From NCBI RefSeq assembly GCF_016862215.1, contig NZ_BOMN01000050.1, forward strand, positions 47,734 through 111,733: DNA of 64,000 bases, written 5' to 3'. The notes beneath the pieces were generated by a model, which saw only the letters and a list, made by a program, of their open reading frames with translations, made no database searches and was not told the origin of the DNA. The DNA is from Winogradskya humida. Lineage in GTDB: Bacteria > Actinomycetota > Actinomycetes > Mycobacteriales > Micromonosporaceae. Within the stretch, counting starts at the first letter, position 1; each line of letters starts with the position of its first letter. A program made the position numbers and the translations under genes. Below are positions 15,145 through 23,933 of the stretch, one piece after another.

Positions 15145-15972
15145 TTATGCGGAGCCGAACGTCAGGCCGAGGACCGCCATGAAGTCGATCGGGCTGACGG
15201 CGTTGGCGCGGGTGGCCGGCGCGCCCACGTGTACCTCGAAGTGCAGGTGTGGCCCCGAGGAGGCGCCGGACGTGCCGACGTGACCGAGGATCGTGCCGCG
15301 GCGGACGACCTGGCCGACGGTCACCGACGGGCGCCGGATCATGTGGCAGTAGCGGGTCACGATGCTGTCGGCGTGCTGCACCTCGACGTACCAGCCGCAG
15401 CCGCGCAGGGACCGGCTGCCGTCGACGTCGCAGCTGCCCCTGGAGACGTTGCAGACGACCCGGATCACGGTGCCGGCGCTTACCGCCCGGATCGCGGTGT
15501 TGCGGGTGGCGCCCAGGTCGACGCCGTCGTGCACGGGCCGTTCGACGGTGCGGAAGCCGCTGACCAGACCGGCTTTGACGGGCAGCATCCAGGTGCCGGA
15601 GACCTCCGGGATCGCCACGGTGGTGGTTGTGCACTTAGGAATGTCGATGGCGTCACGCTGCACGAACGCGTCGGAGATGAAGCTGTTGTCCGTCAACCGG
15701 TCCCAGTAGCCGGTGTTGGTGACGGTGCCGCTGATGAACTCGCCGGCTGTGCGGCAGGAGATCGCGATCGGCGTGCCGTTGGTGAGGGTCCCGATGCGCG
15801 CGCTGGCCGACGACGGGCCGCTTCGCGCGTTGAGCCCGGTGGTCGCGGTGACGATCGTGCCCGTGGCGGCGATGTCCGGCGTAGTGGGGTCCGCATGGGC
15901 CGGGGCCGTGCCGAGCGTCAGGGCGCCGCCGAGCGTTCCAGCGGCGGCGAACAGGGTGGTGGCGCGCTTCAT
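15145..15972 (-). CDS. Secreted M23 (LytM-type) metallopeptidase with SH3 domain
   Basis: 275 residues. A Sec signal peptide spans about 1-27 (MKRATTLFAAAGTLGGALTL, cleavage near AHA-DPTT). Residues about 35-110 form a bacterial SH3-like domain (GLNARSGPSSASARIGTL), and about 130-275 a LytM/M23 peptidase with the zinc ligands in RPVHDGVDLGA and SSGPHLHFEVHVG. Such enzymes cut cell-wall cross-links; a cell-separation or spore-release role is inference. The ATG at 15972 opens directly onto the signal peptide; a longer frame upstream would bury it. Convergent with the flgN-csrA operon. Confidence 0.9.
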   Translation of the reverse strand: MKRATTLFAAAGTLGGALTLGTAPAHADPTTPDIAATGTIVTATTGLNARSGPSSASARIGTLTNGTPIAISCRTAGEFISGTVTNTGYWDRLTDNSFISDAFVQRDAIDIPKCTTTTVAIPEVSGTWMLPVKAGLVSGFRTVERPVHDGVDLGATRNTAIRAVSAGTVIRVVCNVSRGSCDVDGSRSLRGCGWYVEVQHADSIVTRYCHMIRRPSVTVGQVVRRGTILGHVGTSGASSGPHLHFEVHVGAPATRANAVSPIDFMAVLGLTFGSA

Positions 15973-16087
15973 CGCTGTGGGATCCCTTCGCAGTGGCGCG
16001 GGACAGTTGCGGCAAAAAACGTGAAACGCCGTCAACACCCGCAATCACCGTAAAAATAGGGGTAATGACCACGTCGAGGAGCCGTAG

Positions 16088-17638
16088 ATGTCCCGATTGA
16101 TGCAACTAGGGGTCGCCAAGCGAATCGGCCTGATCGTCGCCTGCGGTGTGGTAGGGCTGGCCGTTCTGATGGCCGGGTCCTGGGTCACCCAGGGGCAGCT
16201 GGTCACCCAGGCCGACCTGGTGCGAAACCTGGAGGTCGGGCTCGCCGCGCTCAACCACCTCGACACCCGGCAGAGCGAGCTCAAGGTCGACGCCTACCGC
16301 TCGGCCCTCGGTGACGACGTCACCAAGGACGTCGCCGACGACGTGACCTCGGCGACCGAGGCCGCGGACGCGGTCGAAGCCGCGGGCCTGCCGGACGATC
16401 TCGCCGCGGAGTTCGCGAAGATCCGGCCGAACGTCAACGACTTCGGCACGTTCATCAGCGACTTCGTGACGCAGGCGACCGCGGGCAAGACCCCGGACAC
16501 GGGTGACATCGCCGATCGCAACAGCGTGGTGGACGACCAGCTCGGTGCGCTGAACGAGAAGGTCGTCGCGGCGGCGGAGCAGGAGCGTGCGGACATGGAC
16601 AAGGTGGTCGACGCCGCGCGGTGGGGTCTCGCGATCGTCGTGCTCGTCTGTCTCGTCGTGCTGATCGGGCTCGCCGTCCCGCTGACCCGGTCCATCACCC
16701 GCCCGGTGGCGCGGCTCGCCCATGTCATCGACGGGCTGGCGAAGGGCGATCTGACCCAGCGCACCGGCATCACCAGCCGCGACGAGGTGGGGCGGATGGC
16801 GACCGGCATGGACACCGCGATCGCCTCGATGCACCGGTCGCTGAGCACCATCGGACAGAACTCTGACACGCTGGCCAGCGCGGCGACCCAGCTCTCGGCG
16901 GTGGCCGGGCAGATCGCCGAGGCGGCGAGCGACACCGACCGGCAGACCAGCTCGGCGTCGAACGAGGCCGAGGAGATCTCCCGCAACGTACAGACCGTGG
17001 CCGCGGGCTCCGAGGAGATGGGCCTGAGCATCCGGGAGATCTCCCGCAACACCAGCGAGGCCGTCCAGATCGCCGGGGTCGCCGTGTCGGAGGCCGCGCA
17101 CGCCACCGAGACGATCCGGCAGCTCGGCGAGTCGTCGGCGGAGATCGGCAACGTCATCAAGTTGATCACCTCGATCGCCGAGCAGACGAATCTGCTCGCC
17201 CTCAACGCGACCATCGAGGCGGCCCGCGCCGGTGACGCCGGCAAGGGCTTCGCCGTGGTCGCCTCCGAGGTCAAGGATCTGGCTCAGGAGACCGCCCGGG
17301 CCACCGAGGACATCGGGGCCAGGGTCAACGCGATCCAGGCGGACACGAGCGGCGCGGTCGAGGTGATCAGCCGGATCAGCGAGGTCATCGCCAAGATCAA
17401 CGACTTCCAGACCACCATCGCCAGCGCCGTCGAGGAGCAGACCGCCACCACCGGCGAGATGTCCCGCAGCATCGGCGAGGTGGCCTCCGGCAGCAGCCGG
17501 ATCGCGACGAACATCGCCGACGTCTCCACGGCCAGTTCGACCGCGGTGCAGGGGGTGGCCCAGACCCGGCAGGCCAGCGACGAGGTTGCCCGTACGGCGG
17601 AGGAGCTGCGTACCCTGGTCGGCGGCTTCAAGCTCTGA
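16088..17638 (+). CDS. Methyl-accepting chemotaxis protein (transmembrane)
   Basis: 516-residue chemoreceptor. TM1 at about 12-31 (GLIVACGVVGLAVLMAGSWV), extracellular four-helix ligand domain (about 35-175), TM2 at about 178-200 (WGLAIVVLVCLVVLIGLAVP), a HAMP domain (RSITRPVARLAHVIDGLAKG) and a cytoplasmic signalling coiled coil whose hairpin tip reads IAEQTNLLALNATIEAARAG. It signals through CheW-CheA. No adjacent che genes and no CTCA-N16-GCCGA element upstream, unlike the second receptor at 28.7 kb. ATG start 7 nt after GAGGAG-like bases. Confidence 0.95.
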   Translation: MSRLMQLGVAKRIGLIVACGVVGLAVLMAGSWVTQGQLVTQADLVRNLEVGLAALNHLDTRQSELKVDAYRSALGDDVTKDVADDVTSATEAADAVEAAGLPDDLAAEFAKIRPNVNDFGTFISDFVTQATAGKTPDTGDIADRNSVVDDQLGALNEKVVAAAEQERADMDKVVDAARWGLAIVVLVCLVVLIGLAVPLTRSITRPVARLAHVIDGLAKGDLTQRTGITSRDEVGRMATGMDTAIASMHRSLSTIGQNSDTLASAATQLSAVAGQIAEAASDTDRQTSSASNEAEEISRNVQTVAAGSEEMGLSIREISRNTSEAVQIAGVAVSEAAHATETIRQLGESSAEIGNVIKLITSIAEQTNLLALNATIEAARAGDAGKGFAVVASEVKDLAQETARATEDIGARVNAIQADTSGAVEVISRISEVIAKINDFQTTIASAVEEQTATTGEMSRSIGEVASGSSRIATNIADVSTASSTAVQGVAQTRQASDEVARTAEELRTLVGGFKL

Positions 17639-17685
17639 GCCCGCGTAAAAGCGGTAAAGACGCGCGCACCCGTACTGCACCTGGC

Positions 17686-17715
17686 GCGGCCCCGGGTCCA
17701 CAACACCGGGGCCGC
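17686..17715. terminator. Hairpin after the chemoreceptor gene
   Basis: Ten-bp perfect GC stem GCGGCCCCGG / CCGGGGCCGC with a 10-nt loop, 48 nt after the receptor stop. There is no T tract, so termination is inferred from stem strength and position only. Confidence 0.5.
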
Positions 17716-17770
17716 ACTGTAACTGGCAGGGCGAGAACACTCGTCCTGCTGGAGCGGCCGGGGAGTCATC

Positions 17771-18523
17771 GTGGGTGCAGAGCGCGAATCGGTCATGGAC
17801 GGCACCACCATCGCCGCGGCGGCGGACGTCCTCGATCTGCGCTCGGACGCGCACGTGCACACCGGCTTCGCCGCCGGCCGGGACAGCGTCGGGGTTGTCG
17901 TGTCGGCTGCGGACCGCGCCGGGCTCTCCTCGCTCACCTTCGCCGACCAGGTCGGCCCCGACACCACGTGGCTCCCCGCGTACGCGGATGCCGTGCGCCG
18001 GGCCCGACACCGCACCGAGCTGGACCTGCGGGTCGGCGCCGAGGTGGAGGTCGTCCGTGAGGACGGCTGGCTGGCCTGGCCCGCGGACCTGGGGCACCTC
18101 GAGGTCGTCTCCGTGGCCGTCTCCGGCCTCCCGCTCGCCACCGGCCCCCTCACCCCTCGCGAGGTACGCACCGAGCTCGCCGCCGGCCGCCTCACCCCGG
18201 ACCGCGTCGCCGAGATCGTGGTGACCGCGACCGTGCGCGGCATCGAGCGCGCCTCCCGCTACGCCCCGGTCCAGCTGTCCCGCCCCCTGAGCCTGCTCGC
18301 CCAGGTGGGCCTGGACGACACCGCCGTCACCCCGGAGGTCCTCGGGGTGCTCGCCGGCGCCTGCCGGGCCACGGGTACGGCCGTCGAGGTCAGCGAGGCG
18401 TGGCGCAGCCCGTCCCCGCGCGTGGTGGCGCTGCTGCGCGATGCCGGTGTGACCCTGCTGGCCGCGAGTGACGCCCGGTACGCGGCCGAGGTCGGCCAAT
18501 GGCAGTACCTGCGCCGGGTCTGA
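17771..18523 (+). CDS. PHP-domain metal-dependent hydrolase-like protein
   Basis: 250 residues. The polymerase-and-histidinol-phosphatase (PHP) fold is indicated by the metal motif RSDAHVHTGFAAGRD near residue 25, a following FADQVGP, and the late LLAASDARYA that supplies a final metal ligand position. Family members are phosphoesterases (histidinol phosphatase, nucleases); the substrate here cannot be told. GTG start with GGGGAG 5 nt upstream; an in-frame ATG eight codons in is an alternative. It stands alone between a receptor gene and an SRPBCC gene. Confidence 0.7.
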   Translation: MGAERESVMDGTTIAAAADVLDLRSDAHVHTGFAAGRDSVGVVVSAADRAGLSSLTFADQVGPDTTWLPAYADAVRRARHRTELDLRVGAEVEVVREDGWLAWPADLGHLEVVSVAVSGLPLATGPLTPREVRTELAAGRLTPDRVAEIVVTATVRGIERASRYAPVQLSRPLSLLAQVGLDDTAVTPEVLGVLAGACRATGTAVEVSEAWRSPSPRVVALLRDAGVTLLAASDARYAAEVGQWQYLRRV

Positions 18524-18598
18524 CCGAAAGACCGATACGAAACGTAGTCGCTTACGTACTCTCTGTCATGCCAGCACTTCAGCATGGGAGAGATTCCG

Positions 18599-19489
18599 AT
18601 GAGTATGGTTCAGCAGGCAGTCGAGATCAGCGCGCCGCTGCACGCGGTTTACGAGCAGCTCGCCAAGTTCGAGAACTACCCGCGGTTCATGACCGGCGTC
18701 CAGCGGGTCACCCCGGTCGGCAACGACCAGACCCACTGGGTCATGGATGTCGAGGGGCGCCGCAAGGAGTTCGACGCGCAGATCACCGAGCGCTCCCTCG
18801 ACGAGCGGGTCTCCTGGGCGACCACCGAGGGCCCATTGCTCGCGGAGACGATCACGCTGCGGCCGATGGGTGAGACCCGGACGCAGATCGTCGCCCAGCT
18901 CGAGGCCGACGTCGCCTTCCTGCTCCCCAGCGACCGGCACGGCACCGAGACGCTGAGCAAGCGGCTGCGCGCCGACCTGAACACGTTCAAAGGCCTCATC
19001 GAGACGGGCAAGCTGGGTGACCCGGGCAGCCTGCGGGGGGCCAGCACCAAACAGCTGACGGGTACGTCCTTCGCGTCCCCCACTTCGGTAGCTACCCGGG
19101 CGCACGGCGGACGCCCGCAGCCCGGCGCCGGCTGGGGAACCAGCGCGGGAGAATTCAGCAACGCCAACCCGGACGGGCTCGGCCGGCTGCGCCCCAACGC
19201 GGACACCGCGCCGCTCGGTCTGCCGAACGCGGGCACGAACGTGGACATCTCCTCGGCGCCCGGCATCAAGAGCGCACGCGACCTCGACGACGTCCTGGCC
19301 CCGGGCCGCCGGATCGTCGGCGCCCCGACCGTCAGCGGCGGCGCGGGCCGCCAGCAGGCGCCCACGGCCCTGAGCGGCGGCGCCGGCCGGCAGTCGGCGG
19401 CCACTGCACGGATGGGCGGGAGGTCGGTGGGCGGCCGCGACGTCCGTGGCGACGGCATCATCAGCGAAGAAGAGCGCGGGAGCGCCTAG
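18599..19489 (+). CDS. SRPBCC (polyketide cyclase/START-like) protein with long disordered tail
   Basis: 296 residues. Residues about 1-145 are an SRPBCC helix-grip domain: VQQAVEISAPLHAVYEQLAK followed by FENYPRFMTGVQRVTPVG and SWATTEGPLLAETITLRP. The remaining half is Gly/Ala/Pro-rich low complexity (GGAGRQQAPTALSGGAGRQS) ending DGIISEEERGSA. Ligand unknown. ATG at 18599 chosen for GGGAG 8 nt upstream rather than the ATG 15 nt earlier. Its TAG overlaps the TAG of the convergent kinase gene within CTAG. Confidence 0.75.
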   Translation: MSMVQQAVEISAPLHAVYEQLAKFENYPRFMTGVQRVTPVGNDQTHWVMDVEGRRKEFDAQITERSLDERVSWATTEGPLLAETITLRPMGETRTQIVAQLEADVAFLLPSDRHGTETLSKRLRADLNTFKGLIETGKLGDPGSLRGASTKQLTGTSFASPTSVATRAHGGRPQPGAGWGTSAGEFSNANPDGLGRLRPNADTAPLGLPNAGTNVDISSAPGIKSARDLDDVLAPGRRIVGAPTVSGGAGRQQAPTALSGGAGRQSAATARMGGRSVGGRDVRGDGIISEEERGSA

Positions 19490-21300
19490 ACCGATGCCGC
19501 TTCCCAGGTAGTCACCAGGCAGGCGCCGTGGGGTTCGGTCCGCTCGTAGCGGACCGAGCCCCCGTTCGCTTCCACGAGATGCCGCACGATGAAGAGCCCC
19601 AGGCCCGAGCCGCGCATGAACCGGTCGAAGAGCCCCGGCACCAGCTCCTCCGGGATGCCCGGGCCGGCGTCCTCGACGATCAGCACCACGCATTCCCCCT
19701 GGCGCTCGGCGCGGACCTCCACCGGCGCCTCGCCGTAGGCCAGCGCGTTGCCGAGCAGGTTGCGCACCACATGCCAGACGTGCTGCCGGTCAGCGAGGGC
19801 GGACAGCTCCTCGCCCACGGTCACCTCGACGTCGCCCGCGGCGCGCAGCTCGCTCGTCACCGACGTGACCACCTCGAGGAGGGGCACCGGAGTGCGCCGT
19901 GCGGTGACCGAACCGGTGTCGAGCCGGAAGAGCAGTTGCAGGTCGTTCGTCATCTTGATGAGCCGGTTGGTGTTCTTGTCGATCTTCGCGACCAGCTCGA
20001 GCCGGATGTCGTCGGGAAGATCGGCCCAGTCCGCGTGGAGCAGCTCGGACAGGCTGGCGATGGAGCTGATCGGCTGCGCCATGTCGTGCGTCAGCATCGA
20101 GGTCAGGTCGTTCTTGAAGGCCAGCGCCGCCTCCAGCCGGGTGTTCGACTCCTGGAGCCGCTCGTTGCTCACCGTGAGCTCCGCGGCGCGGCTGCTCAAC
20201 TCGTCCTCGGCGCGTTTACGGTCGGTGATGTCGACGTAGGTGGCGACGTAGCCGCGCGGCGCCCCGGTGGCATCGGGAATGGTCGCCATCGTGGCCAGCA
20301 CCAGCACGTCGGTCCCGTCGGCTCGCCGGACGAGCCAGTCGCCCGTACCGCTCGGGGGAAGCGCTGGTGGGTCGGTCGGCCCGGGATGGCCGGTCAGCTC
20401 CCGCCAGCGTCTGTTCACGTCGATGACGCGGTAATTGGCGTCGAGGACCATCACGGCCTCGTTCATCGACTGGAGCAGCGTGTCCGCGAAGTCACGCTGC
20501 TCGTGCAGCTCGGCGACCAGGGTGCGTTGCTTGCGGTCGGCGCCCTCCAGGGACCGGACCAGAAAACCCACCAGGGCGAGGACGGCGAGAGCGGCCAGGA
20601 TCGCCCCGGTGCTGATCGCGGCCGCGGGACGGCTTATCCCCGTACGCACAGCAAGCGCACTGACCAGCGCGGCGATGACCGGCACGGCGACGACGGCGGG
20701 AAGGGCACGCCGTACCTTGACGCCGGGCCCGGCAACGGCGGCGGTGCGCAGCGGCCCGGCCTCGGGGCGGGCGAGCAGTGCACCGACGGCGAGGGTGAGC
20801 AGTGCCCCCGCGTGCAGCGGGGTCATCAGGCTGCCGGGGCCGCGACCATCGGGAAAGGTCGGCGCGAACATCCGCGGGACCAGCGCCACCAGCGTGATGA
20901 TCGACGCGCCGACGAGCAGCGGGTCCGCGATGCGGTACCGGGCGGGGTCACCGGGCCGCCGGCGCAGCTGGACGTCGAGCCCGGCCAGCGCGAGCCCGGA
21001 GAGCACGATGGCGACCCCCGCCGCGGGATGCCGGGACAGGGCGGCGACACCGACGGCGGCGGCGAGCACCGCGAGGACGTAAGCCACGCCGCGGCGGACC
21101 CGTCCGGCGCCGGCCGGGGCCAGCAGGCACAGGGCGAGCCCGGCGGCCGGTAGGGCGGCCCCCGGGCTCGACAGGAGTGGTTCGCGATCGTCCGCGGGCG
21201 TGCTGAGCAGCCCAGCGGTACCGAGCGCGGCGACGGTGAGCCCGGCGCACCCGGCGAGGAGCCGGGACAGCCTGCCCACGTCCTGCGCCGCGATCTGCAC
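19486..21300 (-). CDS. PAS-domain membrane sensor histidine kinase
   Basis: 604 residues. The first about 255 residues contain seven or eight hydrophobic segments (an integral membrane sensor). A PAS domain follows (FADTLLQSMNEAVMVLDANY, GDWLVRRADGTDV) with PAC end YVATYVDITDRKRAEDEL, then a coiled coil, the phospho-accepting H-box SMLTHDMAQPISSIASLSEL, N-box VVRNLLGNALAYGEA, and G-boxes VEDAGPGIPEELV and GSGLGLFIVRHLV. GTG start after GAGGGG. No response regulator is adjacent; the nearest, at 23.5 kb on the other strand, is a receiver-only protein. Confidence 0.92.
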   Translation of the reverse strand: MQIAAQDVGRLSRLLAGCAGLTVAALGTAGLLSTPADDREPLLSSPGAALPAAGLALCLLAPAGAGRVRRGVAYVLAVLAAAVGVAALSRHPAAGVAIVLSGLALAGLDVQLRRRPGDPARYRIADPLLVGASIITLVALVPRMFAPTFPDGRGPGSLMTPLHAGALLTLAVGALLARPEAGPLRTAAVAGPGVKVRRALPAVVAVPVIAALVSALAVRTGISRPAAAISTGAILAALAVLALVGFLVRSLEGADRKQRTLVAELHEQRDFADTLLQSMNEAVMVLDANYRVIDVNRRWRELTGHPGPTDPPALPPSGTGDWLVRRADGTDVLVLATMATIPDATGAPRGYVATYVDITDRKRAEDELSSRAAELTVSNERLQESNTRLEAALAFKNDLTSMLTHDMAQPISSIASLSELLHADWADLPDDIRLELVAKIDKNTNRLIKMTNDLQLLFRLDTGSVTARRTPVPLLEVVTSVTSELRAAGDVEVTVGEELSALADRQHVWHVVRNLLGNALAYGEAPVEVRAERQGECVVLIVEDAGPGIPEELVPGLFDRFMRGSGLGLFIVRHLVEANGGSVRYERTEPHGACLVTTWEAASV

Positions 21301-21379
21301 CGTGGAACCCCTCTTAAAATGGGGCGTATCGCCCCAACCGTGAGGGATTGATCATATCGCGGCGGATGGGATCAAGGGG

Positions 21380-21604
21380 TCACGCCGACGGAGACCGCCC
21401 AGCCCATTCGAAGCCCTCCTCGAGGGTGACCTTGGTGGCCATCGAGACGAGCCGCTCCGCGTGCTTGTTGGCGTGGTGCCCGCAGAATGCGAGCGATCCA
21501 CCGCTGGAGAGGGCGAGCTCCATCTTCGCAGCCGCGTTGCAGCTGTCGCAGCGCTCGGTGAGCTCGGCGGCGGTGACAATCTCGGGCGACAGCAGGCTGG
21601 TCAT
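21380..21604 (-). CDS. Small zinc-ribbon-like actinobacterial protein (DUF7455 type)
   Basis: 74 residues, MTSLLSPEIVTAAELTERCD. It carries paired metal-ligand candidates ERCDSCNAAAK and AFCGHHANKHAE, the pattern of a small actinobacterial zinc-binding family often annotated DUF7455. Function unknown. ATG with AAGGAG 6 nt upstream sets the start; a much longer open frame in the same phase extends upstream but is antisense to the subtilisin gene. Confidence 0.8.
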   Translation of the reverse strand: MTSLLSPEIVTAAELTERCDSCNAAAKMELALSSGGSLAFCGHHANKHAERLVSMATKVTLEEGFEWAGRSPSA

Positions 21605-21742
21605 AACGCTCTCCTTGCTCGGTGGCGGCGCCAGCGTCCCATAGGGGCGCAAACGCTCAGTGGCGGTGCAAGCGATCCTGACAGCGGGTACTTCGGCCCG
21701 CGGTCCGAGCGACTTAGTCATCGAGGCCCGGATCGCGCGCAT

Positions 21743-21760
21743 GCAACCCACGCGCAACCT
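21743..21760 (+). promoter_or_regulatory. TcrA-box-like direct repeat upstream of the subtilisin gene
   Basis: GCAACCC-acgc-GCAACCT: two heptamers at 11-bp period, 12 of 14 positions matching GCA(A/C)CCG-n4-GCA(A/C)CCG. It lies 117 bp upstream of the peptidase ATG and 138 bp upstream of the divergent small gene, so either could be the target. No CTCA-N16-GCCGA element is nearby. Confidence 0.45.
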
Positions 21761-21877
21761 GGACGGTCCCGGAGTGGCTCTGTCGCATAGCCAATCTTGC
21801 CCCCAGGAGCTTCCCGTATGCCTCTCCCTCCGGGGTGATGTCAGTCGCTGGAAGCAGTAACCAGGAGGAGCCCCCTT

Positions 21878-23461
21878 ATGTTCCGCAACGACGGCCGGCG
21901 CCGAACAGCGCGCCTCGCGCTGACCGCCGGTATCGCAACCGTAGCCGCTGTCACCGGGGTTACCGGAAGCGCTTTTGCTGGCACGCCCGAAGCGCTGCCC
22001 CTCGGCACGGTCCGGGTCGCCAGTGTTGGGGCGATCACCAACAGCTACATCGTGGTGCTGAAGTCGGCCACCGCGGCCCAGGTGCCGGCCACCGCGCAGG
22101 CGCTCGCCAGGCGGTACGGCGGTCAGGTCCTCGAGAGTTATTCCGCGACGGTACACGGATTTCAGACGCGGATGACCGGCCTGCACGCCCGGAGACTCGC
22201 CGCGGACCCGGCCGTCGACTACGTGGAACAGGACGCCACCGTGCGCCTCGCGGACGTTCAGACCCAGAACGACCCGGTTTGGGGCCTGGACCGGGTCGAC
22301 CAGACATCGCTGCCGCTGTCGAAGACCTACACCTACCGGTCGGCGGCAAATGTCACCGCGTACGTGCTGGACACCGGCATCCGGATCAACCACCAGGAGT
22401 TCGGCGGGCGGGCGAGCAACGGCTGGGACTTCATCGACAACGACGCCACCGCGCAGGACTGCAACGGCCACGGTACGCACGTAGCCGGCACGATCGGCGG
22501 CAAGACCTACGGCGTCGCCAAGGACGTCAACCTGGTCGCCGTCCGGGTGCTCAACTGCCAGGGCGTGGGCTCCTACTCCGCGATCATCAAGGGCATCGAC
22601 TGGGTGACCCGCAACGCGGTGCTGCCCGCCGTCGCCAACATGAGCGTGGGCGGCACGAAGAGCAGCACGCTGAACGCCGCGGTAGCCAAGTCGATCGCCG
22701 CCGGGGTCACGTACGCCGTGGCGGCCGGCAACGACGGCAAGAACGCATGCGCCTATTCGCCGGCGTCGGCCACGGACGCGATCACGGTCGGGGCCACGGA
22801 CGCCTCCGATGCCCGGGCGAACTTCTCCAACTACGGATCCTGCGTCGACCTCTTCGCGCCGGGGGTGCGGATCACGTCGGCCGCGTATAACTCGACAACC
22901 GGGACCGCGGTGATGAGCGGGACCTCGATGGCGACCCCGCACGTCGCCGGAGCGGCCGCCCTGGTCGCCGCCGCGCACCCCGGCTGGACCCCGGCTCAGA
23001 TCGCCGCCGCGCTGATCGCGCAGACGACCCCGAACAAGGTGACCGATCCGGCCGGAACGCCGAACAAGCTGCTCTACACCGGGTTCCTCAACACGTCCCC
23101 GGCGACCACCGCGGCGTGCGGCCCGTTTGTCCTCGGCACCGACGTGGCGATCGCCCGCAAGGGAACCGCCACGAGCTCCAAGACGGTCTCGGGCTGCTCG
23201 GGTACCGCGTCGGCGAAGTCGGCCGTCAGCGTGACGGTCAACCACCCCTACCGCGGCTCGCTGGTTGTCATCCTGACCGGCCCGAACGGCGTCAGGTACA
23301 CGCTGAAGCCGGCGGACAAGGCGGACAAGACCGCCAACCTGGCGCACACCTACCCGATCGACCTGTCGGGAGCCCCGCGCAACGGTAAGTGGACGTTGCA
23401 GGTCAAGGACACCTACGGCACCGCCACCGGGGTTCTCGACAAGTGGTCCCTGGCGCTCTGA
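21878..23461 (+). CDS. Secreted subtilisin-like serine peptidase (S8) with C-terminal P-domain
   Basis: 527 residues. Signal peptide about 1-34, an inhibitor-I9 propeptide (about 55-125, SYIVVLKSATAAQVP to AVDYVEQDATV), then the S8 domain with Asp in YVLDTGIRI (D165), His in NGHGTHVAG (H198), oxyanion Asn in VAAGNDG (N285) and Ser in MSGTSMATPH (S350). Residues about 410-527 form a proprotein-convertase P-domain (VSVTVNHPYRGSLVVILTGP). Full catalytic set, so probably active outside the cell. ATG after AGGAGGAG. A TcrA-like repeat upstream hints at control with sporangium and motility genes. Confidence 0.95.
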   Translation: MFRNDGRRRTARLALTAGIATVAAVTGVTGSAFAGTPEALPLGTVRVASVGAITNSYIVVLKSATAAQVPATAQALARRYGGQVLESYSATVHGFQTRMTGLHARRLAADPAVDYVEQDATVRLADVQTQNDPVWGLDRVDQTSLPLSKTYTYRSAANVTAYVLDTGIRINHQEFGGRASNGWDFIDNDATAQDCNGHGTHVAGTIGGKTYGVAKDVNLVAVRVLNCQGVGSYSAIIKGIDWVTRNAVLPAVANMSVGGTKSSTLNAAVAKSIAAGVTYAVAAGNDGKNACAYSPASATDAITVGATDASDARANFSNYGSCVDLFAPGVRITSAAYNSTTGTAVMSGTSMATPHVAGAAALVAAAHPGWTPAQIAAALIAQTTPNKVTDPAGTPNKLLYTGFLNTSPATTAACGPFVLGTDVAIARKGTATSSKTVSGCSGTASAKSAVSVTVNHPYRGSLVVILTGPNGVRYTLKPADKADKTANLAHTYPIDLSGAPRNGKWTLQVKDTYGTATGVLDKWSLAL

Positions 23462-23531
23462 TCTGCCCAAATGCATCCGAGGCGGCCCGCGGCGCCACTA
23501 GCGTGTTCGTCACACACCCCAGGAGGCTCTT

Positions 23532-23933
23532 ATGTCGGAGGCTTCGCAAGAGCGTCCCACCGTCCTCGTCGTCGACGACGAGGAAGATCTGCGTGACATC
23601 ATGCGGCGGATGCTCGAACGCCGCGGTTTCGCGACCCTGGTCGCCGGCGACGCCGACCAGGCGGTCGGGGTCTGCCGGGAGCACCCGGGCCCGATCGACG
23701 TACTCGTCACCGACCTGGGCCTGCCCGGGGTCTCCGGTGGCGACCTGGCCCGCAGCGCCTCCGGGTTGCGCCCCGAGATGGGCGTCATCTACATCTCCGG
23801 CCTGCCCAAGGACATCGCGGTCAGCAAGGGCCTCATCGCCGAGGACTCCCTGCTGGTCAAGAAGCCCTTCACCTCCGACCTGCTCCTCGAGGCGCTGCGG
23901 CTGATCCTCGCGGAGAAGGCGGCGACGGCCTGA
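23532..23933 (+). CDS. Single-domain response regulator (receiver only)
   Basis: 133 residues, a CheY-like receiver domain with acidic pocket TVLVVDDEEDLRDIM, phospho-acceptor Asp in DVLVTDLGLPGVSGGDL, switch Ser/Thr region IYISGLPKDIA and Lys in LLVKKPFTSDLLL. No output domain, so it acts by protein contact or phosphotransfer. AGGAGG 5 nt before the ATG. Its stop abuts that of the convergent methyltransferase-like gene (TGATCA). Partner kinase not identifiable from the window. Confidence 0.92.
   Translation: MSEASQERPTVLVVDDEEDLRDIMRRMLERRGFATLVAGDADQAVGVCREHPGPIDVLVTDLGLPGVSGGDLARSASGLRPEMGVIYISGLPKDIAVSKGLIAEDSLLVKKPFTSDLLLEALRLILAEKAATA

Noticed and set aside
15973..16087. FliA-type promoter for the transmembrane receptor at 16088
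   Set aside because: No CTCA with correctly spaced GCCGA; the closest stretch (ACCGTAAA) has wrong spacing.
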